Shown here in pieces: positions 16,332-24,698 of a DNA stretch of 64,000 bases. The position numbers and the translations under genes are program-made. The stretch spans positions 40,625 through 104,624 of the forward strand of contig JADZCA010000028.1 of the NCBI GenBank assembly GCA_020851795.1. Direction: 5' to 3'. This stretch comes from Planctomycetota bacterium (lineage in GTDB: Bacteria > Planctomycetota > PLA2 > JAEUHO01). The notes beneath the pieces were generated by a model, which was given only the letters and a program-made list of their open reading frames with translations, made no database searches and was not told where the DNA came from. The number at the start of each line of letters is the position of its first letter. Within the stretch, counting starts at the first letter, position 1.

Positions 16332-17659
16332 TCCAGGACCTCCTCCAGCACCCGGCGTCGCTGCTCGCGGTCCTCGCGCTGCCGCTGCTCCTCGTCGTCG
16401 TGCCGTGGCGCGTCGGCTGGATCGGCACGCTGGTCGTGCTCGCGTGGGCCGACTCGGCCATGCCCGCGGCCGACCTCCCCCGCAAGATCGCGGTCCGCGC
16501 GGCGGTGCTCGTGCTGCTCTTCGCGCAGGGGCTCGTGCGGCTGCGCGGCCGCGGCCGGGGCGCGCCGCCGCCGGTGCCCGTGCTCGCGTTCCTCGCCCTC
16601 GCGCTCGTCTCGACGGCGTGGTCTGAGACGCCCGTGCCGACGCTGGGGCACGCGGGGCTCCTGACGCTGGTCGTCGTCGTCGCGTTCTCCCACGTCGCCC
16701 GGCACGGCGCGTCGGGTCCGACGGCGACCGCGACGATGGAGTCGGCCGCGGTGGCGATGCTCGCCCTCGTGGCGCTGGGCCTCGTGCCCTTCGGCCGGGG
16801 CGAGCCGCTGTTCGTCGCGGGCCGGCTGCGCGGCTTCTTCAGCAACGCGAACGGGCTCGGGATCACCTGCGCCCTCCTCGCGCCGTGGGCGGTGCTGCGG
16901 GCCGCGCGCACCACGGGCGTGGCGCGCGCGGTCGCGGTCGCCGTCGTCGTCGGGCTCGCCGGGCTCGCGTTCCTGTCGGGCAGCCGCACGGGCTTCGGCG
17001 GCCTCGTGCTCGGGTGCTCGGTCACGCTGTTCCTGCGCCAGCCGTCGCGCTCGCTCGCGGTGGCGATCTTCTGCGGGGTCGCGATCGCGCTCGCGAGCCT
17101 CGCCGGCGGCGGCGACGTGGACCTCGAGGAGGGGGCGGTCGGGCAGTTCGCGCGCGCCGAGACCGTGTCGCGCCTCTCCGGCCGCCTCGACCGCTGGCAG
17201 GAGGGCATCGAGCGCTTCGAGGAGTCGCCGGCGCTCGGCCACGGGTTCAAGGCGTCGTGGCGCTACGAGGCGCCCGACGAGGCCGACGCGCAGGCGGGGG
17301 CGGTGACCGCGTCGGGGACGAACTACCACAGCCAGCACGTCGAGACGCTCGTGGACCTCGGCGCGGTGGGCGAGGTGCTCTTCCTCGCGGTGCTGTGGTC
17401 GGCCTGGCGCCGCGCGCGCGCCGTCGCGCGCCGTCGCGACGACGTCGTCTCGGCCCGGTTCGGGGCGGCGGCCGCGGGCACGCTCGCGGCGGCGGCCCTC
17501 GACTCCTTCTTCCACAACTGGCTGCTCACCGCGGGCAGCCCGTACGCGTTCTTCGTCTGGTCGCTCGTCGCGACGACGGCGCGCCTGTCGGGCGTCGTCG
17601 CGCCGTCGGGCGCACCGCGTCCGCTCGCGGCGCCCGTCGCCGTCCCGGGGGTGCCGTGA
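16328..17659 (+). CDS. O-antigen ligase/Wzy-type polymerase membrane protein
   Basis: 443 residues with about ten to twelve membrane helices. The family's characteristic region is present: GRLRGFFSNANGLGITCALL near residues 163-182, FLSGSRTGFGGLVLG near 216, and the long periplasmic loop with RLDRWQEGIERFEESPALGH (about 287-306) and NYHSQHVETLVDLG (about 332-345). Such proteins join or polymerise undecaprenyl-linked glycan units in the periplasm. Whether this is WaaL-like or Wzy-like cannot be decided from sequence. It overlaps both neighbouring genes by 4 nt within the glycan operon. Confidence 0.9.
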   Translation: MIQDLLQHPASLLAVLALPLLLVVVPWRVGWIGTLVVLAWADSAMPAADLPRKIAVRAAVLVLLFAQGLVRLRGRGRGAPPPVPVLAFLALALVSTAWSETPVPTLGHAGLLTLVVVVAFSHVARHGASGPTATATMESAAVAMLALVALGLVPFGRGEPLFVAGRLRGFFSNANGLGITCALLAPWAVLRAARTTGVARAVAVAVVVGLAGLAFLSGSRTGFGGLVLGCSVTLFLRQPSRSLAVAIFCGVAIALASLAGGGDVDLEEGAVGQFARAETVSRLSGRLDRWQEGIERFEESPALGHGFKASWRYEAPDEADAQAGAVTASGTNYHSQHVETLVDLGAVGEVLFLAVLWSAWRRARAVARRRDDVVSARFGAAAAGTLAAAALDSFFHNWLLTAGSPYAFFVWSLVATTARLSGVVAPSGAPRPLAAPVAVPGVP

Positions 17660-19791
17660 AGCAGGTCGTCCAGGACTTCCGCACCGGCGCCGTGCGCCTC
17701 GAGGACGTGCCCGCCCCGCTCGTGCGGCCGCGGGCCGTGCTCGTGCGGGTCGCGGCGAGCGTCGTGAGCCCGGGCACCGAGCGGGCCGTGCTCCACCTGG
17801 CCCGCAAGTCGCTGCTCGGCAAGGCACGCGAGCGCCCCGACCTCGTGGCCCGCGTGTGGCGCAAGCTGCGCCGCGACGGGCTCGTCTCCGCCGTGCGCAC
17901 CGTCAAGGACCGGCTGTCGGCGCCGGTCCCGCTCGGCTACAGCGCGGCGGGCACGGTCGTCGCCGTGGGGGCGGGCACGCCGGGGCTCGTGGTCGGCGAC
18001 CGCGTCGCGTGCGCGGGCGCGGGGCACGCCAACCACGCCGAAGTGGACCTCGTGCCCCGCAACCTCGTCGCACGCGTCCCCGAGGGCGTCTCGCTCGCCG
18101 ACGCCGCGTTCGCGACGCTGGGCGCGATCGCGCTCCAGGGCGTGCGCGCCGCGGACACGCGGCTCGGCGAGCGCGTGGCCGTGGTCGGCGTGGGGATCCT
18201 CGGCACGCTCGCGGTGCGCCTGCTGCGCGCCGCCGGCGCGCGCGTGCTCGCGGTGGACCTCGACCCGGAGCGGCGCACGCGGGCGGCGCGCGACGGCGCC
18301 GAGGTCGTGGCCTCGCCCGCCGACGCGGCGGCCGCCGCGCGCGCGTGGACCGGTGGCGCGGGCGTGGACGCGGTCGTGGTCGCGGCGGCGTCGCCCGGCG
18401 ACGCGTCGCCGCTCGGGCTCGCCACCGAGCTCGTGCGGCGCGCGGGCGTCGTCGTCGCGCTCGGCGACGTCCCGATCGCCGTGCCGCGACGGCTCGCCTA
18501 CGCCAAGGAGGCGACGATCCGCGTCGCGACGTCGTACGGGCCGGGCCGCTACGACCGGGCCTACGAGGAGGGCGGGCGCGACTACCCGCTCGCCTACGTG
18601 CGCTGGACCGCCGGGCGCAACCTCGACGCGTTCCTCGCGCTGCTCGCGTCGAAGGCGGTGTCGGTCGCCGACCTCGCGGAGGACGTGCCGATCGCCGACG
18701 CCGTCGCGGCCTACGACCGCCTGCTCGAGGGCGGCGCCGGCGGCCGCGCGCCGCGCTTCGTCTACCCGGACGCACCCCCGCGGGAGGAGGCCGCCGCGCC
18801 CGCCCGCGACGCCGCCGCCGCGCGCCGCGGCCGCCGCGCCGCGCTCGTGGGCGCCGGGGCGTTCGGGCGCGGCGTGCTGTGGCCGGCGCTGGCGCAGGCG
18901 GGGCTCGCCCCCGCGCTGGTCGCGACGTCGTCGGGGCCGAGCGCCGTCGAGACCGCGCGTCGCCTCGGCTTCCCCCGCACGACGACCGACGCCGCGGCGG
19001 CGGCCGCCGACCCGGACGTGGACGTCGTGGTGGTCGCGACCCCGCACGACTCGCACGCGACGCTCGCCGCGCGCGCGCTCGAGGCCGGCAAGCACGTCTT
19101 CGTCGAGAAACCGCTGGCGGTGGACGACGCCGGGCTCTCGCGCGTGGCGGAGGCCGCGGCGCGCGGCCCGGGCCTGCTCGCGGTCGGGTTCAACCGCCGG
19201 TTCAGCGAGGCCGTGCGACGCGTCCACGCCTTTCTCGAGGGCGTGCCGGGGCCGACCGTGGTGGCCTACCGCGTCAACGCGGGGCCCGCCCCCGACCAAG
19301 GCTGGCACGGCGACCCCTCGGTGTCGGGCGGCCGGCTCGTCGGCGAGGTCTGTCACATGGTCGACCTCGTGCAGTGCCTCACCGGCGAGCGCCCGGCGCG
19401 CGTGGCCGCGGTCGCCGCGCGCGGGCCCGTCGGGACCGCGCCGCTCGACGACGTCGTGGTGACGATCGAGGGCGCGGGCGGCTCGATCGCGACGATCGCG
19501 TACCACGCCGCGGGCGACCCGACGGCCGACAAGGAGCGCATCGAGGTCGCGCGGGGGGACCGCTCGGCCACGATCGAGGACTTCCGCGCGGTCGTCCTGC
19601 GTCGCGGCGGCCGCGGCCGCCGCGTGCGCCTCGCGCCCGACAAGGGGCACGCGGCGCTCGCGCGGGCCTTCGTCGCGGCGGTGGACGCGGGCGGCCCGCC
19701 GCCCGTCCCGGTGGAGGAGACCGTCGCGTCGATGCGCGCGACGCTCGCGGCCCGGCGCGCGCTGGCGTCGGGGAGGTTCGAGCGGGTGTGA
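17656..19791 (+). CDS. Two-domain oxidoreductase: zinc-type alcohol dehydrogenase plus Gfo/Idh/MocA
   Basis: 711 residues. Residues 1-375 form a medium-chain dehydrogenase-like domain with VVSPGTERAVLHLARKSL, PLGYSAAGTVVAVGAG and a Rossmann loop VVGVGILGTLAVRLL near 177. Residues 395-711 form a Gfo/Idh/MocA domain with ALVGAGAFGRGVLWPALAQA, VVVVATPHDSHATLAARAL and the EKP motif VEKPLAV near 482. This fusion is known from polysaccharide gene clusters next to heparinase-like genes, as here, and presumably oxidises or epimerises a nucleotide-linked or polymer sugar. The reaction is not established. GTG overlaps the upstream stop; the 3' end overlaps the heparinase-like start. Confidence 0.9.
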   Translation: MKQVVQDFRTGAVRLEDVPAPLVRPRAVLVRVAASVVSPGTERAVLHLARKSLLGKARERPDLVARVWRKLRRDGLVSAVRTVKDRLSAPVPLGYSAAGTVVAVGAGTPGLVVGDRVACAGAGHANHAEVDLVPRNLVARVPEGVSLADAAFATLGAIALQGVRAADTRLGERVAVVGVGILGTLAVRLLRAAGARVLAVDLDPERRTRAARDGAEVVASPADAAAAARAWTGGAGVDAVVVAAASPGDASPLGLATELVRRAGVVVALGDVPIAVPRRLAYAKEATIRVATSYGPGRYDRAYEEGGRDYPLAYVRWTAGRNLDAFLALLASKAVSVADLAEDVPIADAVAAYDRLLEGGAGGRAPRFVYPDAPPREEAAAPARDAAAARRGRRAALVGAGAFGRGVLWPALAQAGLAPALVATSSGPSAVETARRLGFPRTTTDAAAAAADPDVDVVVVATPHDSHATLAARALEAGKHVFVEKPLAVDDAGLSRVAEAAARGPGLLAVGFNRRFSEAVRRVHAFLEGVPGPTVVAYRVNAGPAPDQGWHGDPSVSGGRLVGEVCHMVDLVQCLTGERPARVAAVAARGPVGTAPLDDVVVTIEGAGGSIATIAYHAAGDPTADKERIEVARGDRSATIEDFRAVVLRRGGRGRRVRLAPDKGHAALARAFVAAVDAGGPPPVPVEETVASMRATLAARRALASGRFERV

Positions 19792-21545
19792 AGTCGCTCC
19801 TGCGCCTCGCCGAGACCGTGCGCCGCCTGCGCCCGTCGCAGGTGGGGCACCGCATCGTCGCGCGCCTCGCGCGCGGACGCGCCGTCGCCGTCCCCCGCGT
19901 GACGCCGGTGCCGCTGCCGCCCCTGCCCGCGGCGTCGCGGCGGCCGACGCTGCGTCCCTTCGACGGCCCCGACGGGACGGGGTGGCGCTTCGCCGGCCGT
20001 CGCGCCGTCCCCGACGGCGCGCGGCTCGTGTGGGACGGCGAGCCGTCGCTGCTGCAGCGCTACCACGCGGCCTACGCGGAGGGGGTCCGCGCCACCGCCG
20101 AGGCCGGCGACCTCGACGGCGCGCGGCGCTGGCTCGCCGCCGTCGTCCCCGGCGCGCCGTCGCACCCCTACGTGCGCGCCCGGCGCGTGCTCGCGCTCGT
20201 CGAGGCGCGCTCGGCCGGGCTCGTCGAGGCCGACCCGGTCGTCGCGGCCGACGCCGAGGCGCTGGTGCGCCGTCCCGAGTGGGACGTCCGCGGCAACCAC
20301 CTCGTCTGCAACGGCGCGGCGCTCGTGCGCGCGGGGGCGGCGTTCGCGGGGCCCGCGGCCCGACGCTGGGCGCGGCGCGGTGCGGCCGTGCTCTCGACCT
20401 GCGTCGCCGACCAGGTGCTCCCCGACGGGCTCCACTTCGAGCGCTCGCCCGTCTACCACGCGCTGGTGCTCGAGCACCTGCTCGTGGCGCTCGCCTCGGC
20501 GGCGGCCCGCGGTGAATCGCCGCCGCGCGGCGTGGCCGCGGCGGCCGCGGCGATGACGCGCGCCCTCGACGGCCTCGAGCTGCCCGACGGCGCGCCCGTG
20601 CGCTGGCGCGACGGCGCGCCCGGCGTCGCGCTGCCGTTCGCCGCGCTGCGGGCGTGGGCGCACGAGCGCGGCCTCGACCCCGCGGGGGGCGGCGACGGGC
20701 TCGTCGAGGGCGGCGACGCCCCCCGCGGGCCGCGCACGTTCCCGGCCGCCGGCCTCGCGGTGGTCGCGGACCCGTCCACGCGTTGCGCCGCGACGCTCGT
20801 CGTCGCGCCGCCCTGCCCGGCGGACCTGCCCGCGCACGGGCACGCCGACGCCCTGTCCTACGAGGCCGTCCTCGGCGGCACGCGGGTCGTCGCGGCGGCG
20901 GGGACGGCGGCCTACGGCGCGGGCCCCGCGCGCGACCGCGACCGTCGCCCCGGCGCGTTCGCGGGGGCGACGCTCGACGGCGTCGCGCCCGCCGACCCCT
21001 ACGGCGCGTTCCGCGTCGGGGCGCGGGGGTTCGTGCGTCGCCTCGAGACGGGCGTGACGAAGGGCTGGCGCTTCGCGGTGGGCGTGTCGGGGGGCTTCCA
21101 CGACGCGGTGCCGCACGCGGTGCACCGCCGCGTCGTCGCGCTGTCGCCCGCCGGCACGCTGGTCGTCGTGGACGAGTGGACGGGCGACGGCACGCACCGC
21201 GTGGACGCCTTCCTGCCGCTGGCGCCCGGCTTCACGGCGACGCCCGACGCCGAGGGCGCGCTCGTCGTCGGGGCGGGGCGGGCCCGGCGGCTCTCGGCGC
21301 CGGGCGCGACCGTCACGCTCGAAGAGGGCTTCTACGCCGAGGGGCTCGGTGCCGCGGTGGCGCGCCCGGTGCTGCGCCTCGCCGCCGTCGGCCCGCTGCC
21401 GATGCGACGGCTGCACGCGTGGACCGACGGCCCGACGCCCGCGAGCGTGCACGCGACGCCCATCGCCGGCGGCGAACTGCGCGTCGTGGTCGCGCGCGGG
21501 AGCGTCGTCGAGACGGGCTGGGTCCCCGCGGGGCGGCCCGCGTGA
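19788..21545 (+). CDS. Heparinase II/III-family protein
   Basis: 585 residues. The N-terminal (alpha/alpha) barrel includes HLVCNGAALVRAGAAF and DGLHFERSPVYHALVLEHLL near residue 210, the family's active-site area. The C-terminal beta-sandwich has PAHGHADALSYEAVLGGTRV near 347. The usual HNTV stretch reads AFAGATLDG, so one conserved histidine appears lost. No obvious export signal is seen. Family members cleave uronic-acid-containing glycans by elimination. Inside biosynthetic operons they are thought to trim or edit the polymer, or act in precursor metabolism. Always paired here with the two-domain oxidoreductase upstream. GTG start with 4-nt overlap. Confidence 0.85.
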   Translation: MKSLLRLAETVRRLRPSQVGHRIVARLARGRAVAVPRVTPVPLPPLPAASRRPTLRPFDGPDGTGWRFAGRRAVPDGARLVWDGEPSLLQRYHAAYAEGVRATAEAGDLDGARRWLAAVVPGAPSHPYVRARRVLALVEARSAGLVEADPVVAADAEALVRRPEWDVRGNHLVCNGAALVRAGAAFAGPAARRWARRGAAVLSTCVADQVLPDGLHFERSPVYHALVLEHLLVALASAAARGESPPRGVAAAAAAMTRALDGLELPDGAPVRWRDGAPGVALPFAALRAWAHERGLDPAGGGDGLVEGGDAPRGPRTFPAAGLAVVADPSTRCAATLVVAPPCPADLPAHGHADALSYEAVLGGTRVVAAAGTAAYGAGPARDRDRRPGAFAGATLDGVAPADPYGAFRVGARGFVRRLETGVTKGWRFAVGVSGGFHDAVPHAVHRRVVALSPAGTLVVVDEWTGDGTHRVDAFLPLAPGFTATPDAEGALVVGAGRARRLSAPGATVTLEEGFYAEGLGAAVARPVLRLAAVGPLPMRRLHAWTDGPTPASVHATPIAGGELRVVVARGSVVETGWVPAGRPA

Positions 21546-22801
21546 GGCGCCTCCGCATCGCGATCGTCTCCCAGTACTGGCCGCCCGAGATCGGCGCGCC
21601 GCAGGCCCGCATGCTCGAGACGGCCCGCGCGTTCGCGCGCCGCGGTCACCGCGTGACGGTGCTCACCGCCTTCCCCAACCACCCGACGGGCGTCGTGCCG
21701 CCGCGCTGGCGCGGGCGGCTGACCGGCGACGAGCGCGAGCGCAACCTCCGCGTGCTCCGGTCGTGGCTGCTCGCCGCCCCCAACCGGGGCGCGCTGCGGC
21801 GGACGCTCGCGCACGCGACGGCCGCGGCCACGGCGTTCGTGCGCGGGCTCGCCGGCGCCGGCGGGGCCGACGTGGTCCTCGCGACGTCGCCGCCGCTGTT
21901 CACGGGCCTCGTGGGCTGGATGCTCGCGCGCCTGCACCGGCGCCCGTTCGTGCTCGACGTGCGCGACCTGTGGCCGGACGCGTTCGTCGACCTCGGCCTC
22001 GCGCGCGAAGGGCGCGTCGTGGACGCGTTCCGTCGGCTCGAGCGGTTCCTCTACCGGCGCGCCGACCACGTCGTCCCCGTCACCGAGGCGTTCGCCGACC
22101 GCATCGTCGCGACGGGCGTGGCCCGCGAGCGCACGACCGTGGTGCGCAACGGCGTGGACCTCTCGCGCTTCCCGCGCGAGGTGGACCCCGCGGCCGCGGC
22201 GCAGGCGCGGCGGGCGTACGGCGTCGAGGGGCGCTTCGTCGTGCTCTACCTCGGCGCGCACGGCGTCGCACAGGGGCTCGCGCGCCTGCTGCCCGCCGCG
22301 AAGGCCGCGGGGCCGCGCACGACCTTCCTCTTCGTCGGCGAGGGCGCCGAGAAGGACGCGATGGTGGCCGAGGCGGCCCGCCTCGGGCTCGGCGAGCGGG
22401 TGCGCTTCCTGCCCGGCGTCCCGCGCGACGAGGTCGTCCGCGTCTACGCCGCCGCCGACGTCTGCCTCGTCGCGCTGCGCGCCACGCCGCTCATGGAGAC
22501 GTTCCTGCCGAGCAAGGCGTTCGAGGCCTTCGGGGCGGGACGGCCGGTCGTCGCGTGCGTCGCGGGCGAGGCGAAGGCGCTCCTCGAGGCGGGGCCCGGG
22601 GCGGTCGTCGTGCCGCCCGAGGACGTGGACGCGCTCGGGCGCGCCGTCGCGGCGCTCGCCGCCGACCCGGCGCGCGTGGCCGCGATGGGCCGCGCCGCGC
22701 GCGAGCGTGCGGAGCGCGAGTTCGACCGCGACGCCCTCGCGCGCCGCTACCTCGCGGTGCTCGACGCCGCGGTCGGCGCGGCGCGGCGGAGGCGCCGGTG
22801 A
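21542..22801 (+). CDS. GT4 family glycosyltransferase, WbuB/WcaI-like
   Basis: 419 residues. The N-terminus reads RIAIVSQYWPPEIGAPQARM, with VTVLTAFPNHPTGVVP and RPFVLDVRDLWPDAFVDLGL, the pattern of WbuB (fucosamine) and WcaI transferases. The C-terminal domain has VVLYLGAHGVAQGLARLLPA near residue 235 and a shortened donor motif MLETFLPSK-like segment (PLMETFLPSKAFEAFGAGRP) near 320. It adds a sugar on the cytoplasmic face. WbuB-like genes commonly follow the heparinase/oxidoreductase pair. GTG overlaps the upstream stop by 4 nt. Confidence 0.9.
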   Translation: MRRLRIAIVSQYWPPEIGAPQARMLETARAFARRGHRVTVLTAFPNHPTGVVPPRWRGRLTGDERERNLRVLRSWLLAAPNRGALRRTLAHATAAATAFVRGLAGAGGADVVLATSPPLFTGLVGWMLARLHRRPFVLDVRDLWPDAFVDLGLAREGRVVDAFRRLERFLYRRADHVVPVTEAFADRIVATGVARERTTVVRNGVDLSRFPREVDPAAAAQARRAYGVEGRFVVLYLGAHGVAQGLARLLPAAKAAGPRTTFLFVGEGAEKDAMVAEAARLGLGERVRFLPGVPRDEVVRVYAAADVCLVALRATPLMETFLPSKAFEAFGAGRPVVACVAGEAKALLEAGPGAVVVPPEDVDALGRAVAALAADPARVAAMGRAARERAEREFDRDALARRYLAVLDAAVGAARRRRR

Positions 22802-23640
22802 AGCGGCGCGTGCTCGTCGTCGGGGCGACCGGCTTCACCGGGCGCCGGGTCGTCGCCGCGCTCGTCGCCGCCGGCCACGACGTCGTCGCCTTCGTGCGCC
22901 CGACGAGCGACGCGGCGGCGGTCCGCGCGCTCGGGACGCCCGTCGTCGAGGGCGACCTCGACCGACCCGAGAGCCTCGAGCGCGCGCTCGTCGGGCGCGA
23001 CGCCGTGGCGTGCGCCGCGAGCCTCGGCTTCGGGCACGCGCCGGGGATCGTGGAGGCGATGCGCCGTGCCGGCGTGACGCGCTCGGTGCTGCTCGGCACG
23101 ACGGCCGTGCGGACCACGCTGCCGGCGAAGAGCAAGGCCGTGCGCCTCGAGGCCGAGCGCGTGGTGCTCGCCGACGGCGTCGGCGCGACGCTGCTGCGGC
23201 CGACGATGATCTACGGCGCCCCCGGCGACCGCAACCTCGAGCGCCTCGTGCGCTTCGTGCGGCGCTGGCCGGTCGTGCCCGTCCTCGGACGGGGCACGGC
23301 GCTCGTGCAGCCGGTGCACGTCGAGGACGTGGCCGCCGCGGTCGCCGCCGTCCTCGCGCGCGACGGGCTCGCCGGCCGCGCGTTCGACGTCCCCGGCCCG
23401 GCGCCGTTGACCTTCGAGACCCTCGTGCGCACCGTCGCGGCGGTCCTTTGCCGCCGCCGCGTGTTCCCGCACGTCCCCGCCTTCGTCGGCCGGCTCGTGG
23501 CGAGCCGCGAGCAGGTGGCCCGCCTCGCCGAGGACAAGGACGCCGACCCGCGCCCCGCCGCGGAGGCGTTCGGCTGGGCGCCGCGCGCGTTCGAGGTCGG
23601 CATCCGCGAGGAAGCGCGCCTGCTCGGGTGCCTCCCGTGA
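22798..23640 (+). CDS. NAD(P)-dependent epimerase/dehydratase (extended/atypical SDR)
   Basis: 280 residues. The Rossmann motif VVGATGFTGRRVVAAL sits at residues 7-22, with VVEGDLDRPESL near 56 and TLLRPTMIYGAPGDRNLERL near 130. The canonical YxxxK is not clear: SKAVRLEAERVV occupies that area, so it is an atypical SDR like complex I NDUFA9/NmrA-type proteins. It may epimerise or reduce a nucleotide sugar, or be non-catalytic. It lies directly before the polyprenyl-phosphate priming transferase. Epimerases at this position (as with Gne/WbpV-type) often prepare the priming sugar, which is inference here. Confidence 0.8.
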   Translation: MKRRVLVVGATGFTGRRVVAALVAAGHDVVAFVRPTSDAAAVRALGTPVVEGDLDRPESLERALVGRDAVACAASLGFGHAPGIVEAMRRAGVTRSVLLGTTAVRTTLPAKSKAVRLEAERVVLADGVGATLLRPTMIYGAPGDRNLERLVRFVRRWPVVPVLGRGTALVQPVHVEDVAAAVAAVLARDGLAGRAFDVPGPAPLTFETLVRTVAAVLCRRRVFPHVPAFVGRLVASREQVARLAEDKDADPRPAAEAFGWAPRAFEVGIREEARLLGCLP

Positions 23641-24698
23641 CCGCGCCCGCGCCGCTCCCGCTCGTCGTCGCCTTCGCCGTGACGGTCGTCGCGACGGGGG
23701 TCGTGCGCGCGCTCGCGCTGCGCCGCGGCGCGCTCGACGCGGTGGACCCGTCGCGACGGCTCCACACGCGGCCGACGCCGCGGCTCGGCGGGGTGGGGAT
23801 CGCGGTGGGGCTGGCGTCGGCGCTGCTCGTCGCGGCGGCGACGGGCGCGCCGGCCTCCCCGCCGCGGGCGTGGGCGGCCTCCGTCGCGGTGCTCGCCGCC
23901 GCGTTCGCCGTGGGGCTGCTCGACGACCTGCGCCTGCGCGGCCGCGAGCTCTCGGCCGGGCGCAAGCTGCTGCTGCAGGCCGGCGTCGGCGCGCTCGCCG
24001 CGGGGCTCGGCCTGCGGGTGGACCTGTCCGCGTGGGGCCCGTGGGGCGGGGCCTCGCTCGGGGCGGCGGGCGCGGTGGTCACGGCGCTGTGGCTCGTCGC
24101 CGTCGTCAACGTCGTCAACTTCATGGACGGCAGCGACGCGATCGTGGCGACGACCGTCGCCGTCCTCCTCGCGGCGGCGGGCTCGGCGGCTCCGCAGGCC
24201 GGGGCGGGCACGCTGCTGCCCACCGCGGCCGCGTGCCTCGGGTTCCTCGCCTGGAACGCGCCGCCGGCCAAGATCTTCATGGGCGACGGCGGCTCCCACC
24301 TGCTCGGCGCGGCGGTGGCGATCGCGCCCTGCGCGTGGGGGGGCGGCGGGGCGGGCTCGGAGCCGGTGGCCGGCGCCCCGTGGCCGCTCGTCGGCGCCAT
24401 GCTGCTCCCGAGCGTCCTCGACGTGGCCGAGGCGCTCGTCCACAAGGCCCGCCACGGGATCCCGATGTCGCGCGCGCACCACGACCACCTCTACCAGCGC
24501 CTCGTCAAGGCGGGCGGCTCCCACGGGGCGGTGGCCCTGCGCTACGCGGGGCTCGCGCTGCTCGCCGCCGCCACGGTCGGGCCGCTGGCGCAGGCCGTCG
24601 GCGTGCCCGCGGCGTGCGCGGTCGGGGCCCTCGTGCTCGCGGCACACTGGGCGCAAGGCGTGCGTCGGACGCGCGGCGTCGCGAGACTGACGTCGTGA
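23637..24698 (+). CDS. Undecaprenyl-phosphate sugar-1-phosphate transferase (WecA/MraY family)
   Basis: 353 residues, about ten or eleven membrane helices. Family signatures are present: AVGLLDDLRLRGRELSAGRK near 98 with the DD pair, VVNFMDGSDAIVA near 160, AKIFMGDGGSHLLGAAVAI near 211, and the cytoplasmic loop RAHHDHLYQRLVKAGGSHG near 279. It transfers a sugar-1-phosphate from a UDP-sugar to polyprenyl phosphate, the first committed step of the glycan. The His-rich loop is typical of WecA/WbpL rather than MraY, so an N-acetylhexosamine-type primer is likely. GTG overlaps the epimerase stop by 4 nt. Confidence 0.93.
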   Translation: MTAPAPLPLVVAFAVTVVATGVVRALALRRGALDAVDPSRRLHTRPTPRLGGVGIAVGLASALLVAAATGAPASPPRAWAASVAVLAAAFAVGLLDDLRLRGRELSAGRKLLLQAGVGALAAGLGLRVDLSAWGPWGGASLGAAGAVVTALWLVAVVNVVNFMDGSDAIVATTVAVLLAAAGSAAPQAGAGTLLPTAAACLGFLAWNAPPAKIFMGDGGSHLLGAAVAIAPCAWGGGGAGSEPVAGAPWPLVGAMLLPSVLDVAEALVHKARHGIPMSRAHHDHLYQRLVKAGGSHGAVALRYAGLALLAAATVGPLAQAVGVPAACAVGALVLAAHWAQGVRRTRGVARLTS

